6,465 bases of DNA, from assembly GCA_009838595.1 (NCBI GenBank), contig VXRI01000060.1, forward strand, positions 1 to 6,465, read 5' to 3'. Source of the DNA: Chloroflexota bacterium. GTDB taxonomy: Bacteria > Chloroflexota > Dehalococcoidia > Lucifugimonadales > JADFKI01. Positions 5,245 through 6,465 of this stretch are shown here, piece after piece (positions within the stretch are counted from its first letter, which is position 1; each line of letters starts with the position of its first letter). Under the pieces are notes generated by a model. The model was not told the DNA's origin. It ran no database searches and was given only the letters and a program-made list of their open reading frames with translations. Made by a program: the position numbers and the translations under genes.

Positions 5245-6171
5245 TTGCAGACCATCATCAACGACCCCGGCGACTTCTCCTATGTGATAGGTCCGTACAA
5301 GCAGCCCGTGGCTACCGTGTCGCCGGGCGAGACCTTCATCGTAGAGACGGCGGACGCCTTCGAGAACCGCATAACCTCTCCCGACGACGACATCACGCAG
5401 ATTATCACACTGCCCTATGTCAACCCCTTGACGGGTCCCATATATGTCGAAGGCGCGGAGAAGGGCGATACCCTCGCTGTCACCATCCACTCCATCGAGG
5501 TTACGCGCAACTACGGCGTGAGCGCGCTCATTCCGGAGTTCGGCGGGTTGTGCGGCACGGTGTTCACGCGCACGCTGAACCCGCCGCTGCCGCCGCGCGT
5601 GATGCTGCATCCAATCAGCAACGGCGAGATTACATTCTCTGAAGACTTGGACATTGCCGCGATACCCTACGAGCCGTTCTATGGCACAATCGGCACATCG
5701 CCTGAACTCGAAGCAATATCCTCGCTGGCGCCCGGCTTTCACGGCGGCAATATGGACGCGGCAGATGTCTGTCCCGGCAACACCATTCACCTGCCGGTCA
5801 ATGTGCCTGGCGCGCTGCTGCACATTGGCGACGGGCATGCGGCGCAGGGCGACGCTGAAGTATGCGGAGTCGCCACCGAAATTCCCACACGCGGCACGCT
5901 CACCGTTGACCTCTTAAAAGGGCAGCATGTCGCCACGCCGCGAGTGGAATCCGACGAGTTCCTGATGACCATTGGCAGCGCCCGTCCAATGGAAGACGCC
6001 GCGCGCATCGCCTTCTACGAACTTGTGATGTGGCTGGAATCTGCTTACGGCATCGAGCGCCTCACAGCGTATCAGCTCTGTTCGCAGGTCGCTCGCGTGC
6101 GCCTAGCCAACATGGTGGACATCCTGTACTCCGTCGTCGCCAAGTTCCCGAAGCGATACCTGCCCCGATAA
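5245..6171 (+). CDS. Acetamidase/formamidase family amidohydrolase
   Basis: A 308-residue FmdA/AmdA-family protein. Known members hydrolyse formamide or short aliphatic amides to ammonia and the acid, giving nitrogen and carbon from small amides in the cytoplasm. Family marks are the N-terminal beta-rich part with GPIYVEGAEKGDTLAVTI (64-81), GTIGTSPE (147-154), the metal-site glycine loop GFHGGNMD (164-171), and the highly conserved PVNVPGALLHIGDGHAAQGD (184-203) followed by AEVCG (204-208). The late MTIGSARPMEDAAR (241-254) is also typical. The start is TTG 5245: the only in-frame start between the upstream stop at 5218-5220 and the conserved N-terminus, with AAGGGA (5232-5237) 7 bases before it. 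No ABC amide transporter or regulator is next to it. Substrate could be formamide, acetamide or a larger amide. Confidence 0.93.
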   Translation: MQTIINDPGDFSYVIGPYKQPVATVSPGETFIVETADAFENRITSPDDDITQIITLPYVNPLTGPIYVEGAEKGDTLAVTIHSIEVTRNYGVSALIPEFGGLCGTVFTRTLNPPLPPRVMLHPISNGEITFSEDLDIAAIPYEPFYGTIGTSPELEAISSLAPGFHGGNMDAADVCPGNTIHLPVNVPGALLHIGDGHAAQGDAEVCGVATEIPTRGTLTVDLLKGQHVATPRVESDEFLMTIGSARPMEDAARIAFYELVMWLESAYGIERLTAYQLCSQVARVRLANMVDILYSVVAKFPKRYLPR

Positions 6172-6182
6172 CAGATTTTTTC

Positions 6183-6202
6183 TGCCAGATTATGCCAGAT
6201 TA
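6183..6202. repeat. Perfect tandem 10-bp repeat TGCCAGATTA
   Basis: TGCCAGATTA occurs at 6183-6192 and 6193-6202 without a gap, followed by TG. The 11-base word TGCCAGATTAT is also present at 2611-2621, on the -10 of the crotonase promoter. It sits 11 bp after the amidase stop in A+T-richer DNA. It could be a regulator site, a recurrent promoter word or a small dispersed repeat. Confidence 0.55.
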
Positions 6203-6429
6203 TGATTGATAAAATGATGCAGATCGACAATAGGTATAAGTTCGCTGCATTTATAGTCGTTGCTGCTGTGTTAGCTACCGGATGGTTTGCATGGTATTGG
6301 TTCCTCTCTGATGATATGCGGGGAGTTCGATTATCTCAACAAAATCCCACCCTCCACCCACCAGCCGTGTACATAAGCCATGCACATGCCCACTGTCTTT
6401 TACACATCAGACGGAGCCGACGAAAATAG
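6202..6429 (+). CDS. Doubtful small single-pass membrane protein
   Basis: An open frame of 75 codons starts at ATG 6202 (in-frame ATGs also at 6214 and 6217). Residues 13-35 form a strong hydrophobic segment (FAAFIVVAAVLATGWFAWYWFL), so one membrane helix with a short basic or mixed N-terminus is predicted. After DDMRG (38-42) the product turns into a low-quality tail rich in His, Pro and Arg. The alternative frame after the GGGG at 6320-6323 reads EFDYLNKIPPSTHQP and stops soon after, so a frameshift is possible. No ribosome binding site is seen, and the base composition is more A+T-rich than the long genes. I do not recognise it. It could be real, a damaged gene or chance. Confidence 0.3.
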   Translation: MIDKMMQIDNRYKFAAFIVVAAVLATGWFAWYWFLSDDMRGVRLSQQNPTLHPPAVYISHAHAHCLLHIRRSRRK

Positions 6430-6465
6430 AGGTGTAGATAGCGGGGGTCGCCGGATAATTAAAAA

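Noticed and set aside
5167..5838. 223-codon minus-strand open frame
   Set aside because: Antisense to the strongly conserved amidase; rich in Arg/His/Val repeats typical of shadow frames and without a family motif.
6172..6184. CAGA-T6-CTG as a terminator after the amidase
   Set aside because: The stem is only 4 bp, the T-run is inside the loop, and no G/C-rich hairpin precedes it.
6386..6465. Partial ORF starting MPTVFYTSDG and running off the window
   Set aside because: No ribosome binding site, only 26 codons visible and no recognisable motif; it overlaps the doubtful membrane ORF.

Overview
This 6.5-kb window carries six intact protein-coding genes, all on the + strand. Between them lie the remains of at least three decayed genes. 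The codon use (G/C-rich third positions), the gene types (type III CoA-transferase, divergent crotonase, acetamidase/formamidase, small DWHPAPRRQ-type cupin) and the mix of housekeeping and catabolic genes suggest an uncultured bacterium, most likely a Chloroflexota member of the SAR202/Dehalococcoidia kind. That placement is an inference from style; there is no rRNA or other marker gene in the window.

Left part (1-1484): an A+T-richer leader with imperfect repeats and a probable extended -10 promoter precedes a stand-alone MIP18/DUF59 iron-sulfur assembly protein (213-527). A 150-bp spacer rich in AGTCTGT/CGACATA quasi-repeats follows. Then comes an Mrp/NBP35-family P-loop ATPase (678-1484). 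In many bacteria these two domains are fused in one protein; here they are neighbours. The ATPase has a good Walker A motif but lacks the C-terminal CPxC cysteine pair that normally holds the bridging Fe-S cluster.

Middle left (1489-2154): a broken type II toxin-antitoxin pair. The Phd/YefM-like antitoxin has a frameshift near its N-terminus. The PIN-domain (VapC-like) toxin has an in-frame TGA, at least two frameshifts and substituted acidic residues.

Middle (2234-4929): a small cupin, a crotonase-fold protein behind a clear sigma70-type promoter, and a CaiB/BaiF-type CoA-transferase. The crotonase lacks both classical catalytic glutamates. Between the crotonase and the CoA-transferase lies a degraded small gene for a coiled-coil plus single-transmembrane protein (3472-3641). 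The crotonase and CoA-transferase plausibly act on a shared acyl-CoA intermediate: the transferase would activate a carboxylic acid as its CoA thioester and the crotonase would rearrange or cleave it.

Right part (4930-6465): 315 bp with no recognisable gene, then an acetamidase/formamidase (5245-6171) that starts at TTG behind a good ribosome binding site. The final 290 bp are A+T-richer. They contain a perfect tandem TGCCAGATTA repeat and a doubtful small membrane-protein ORF. The same TGCCAGATTAT word overlaps the -10 of the crotonase promoter.

I see no CRISPR array, intact mobile element, tRNA or rRNA, and no convincing rho-independent terminator. The most interesting points are the cysteine-less Mrp next to its separate DUF59 partner, the glutamate-less crotonase, and the repeated presence of small decayed genes between long intact ones.
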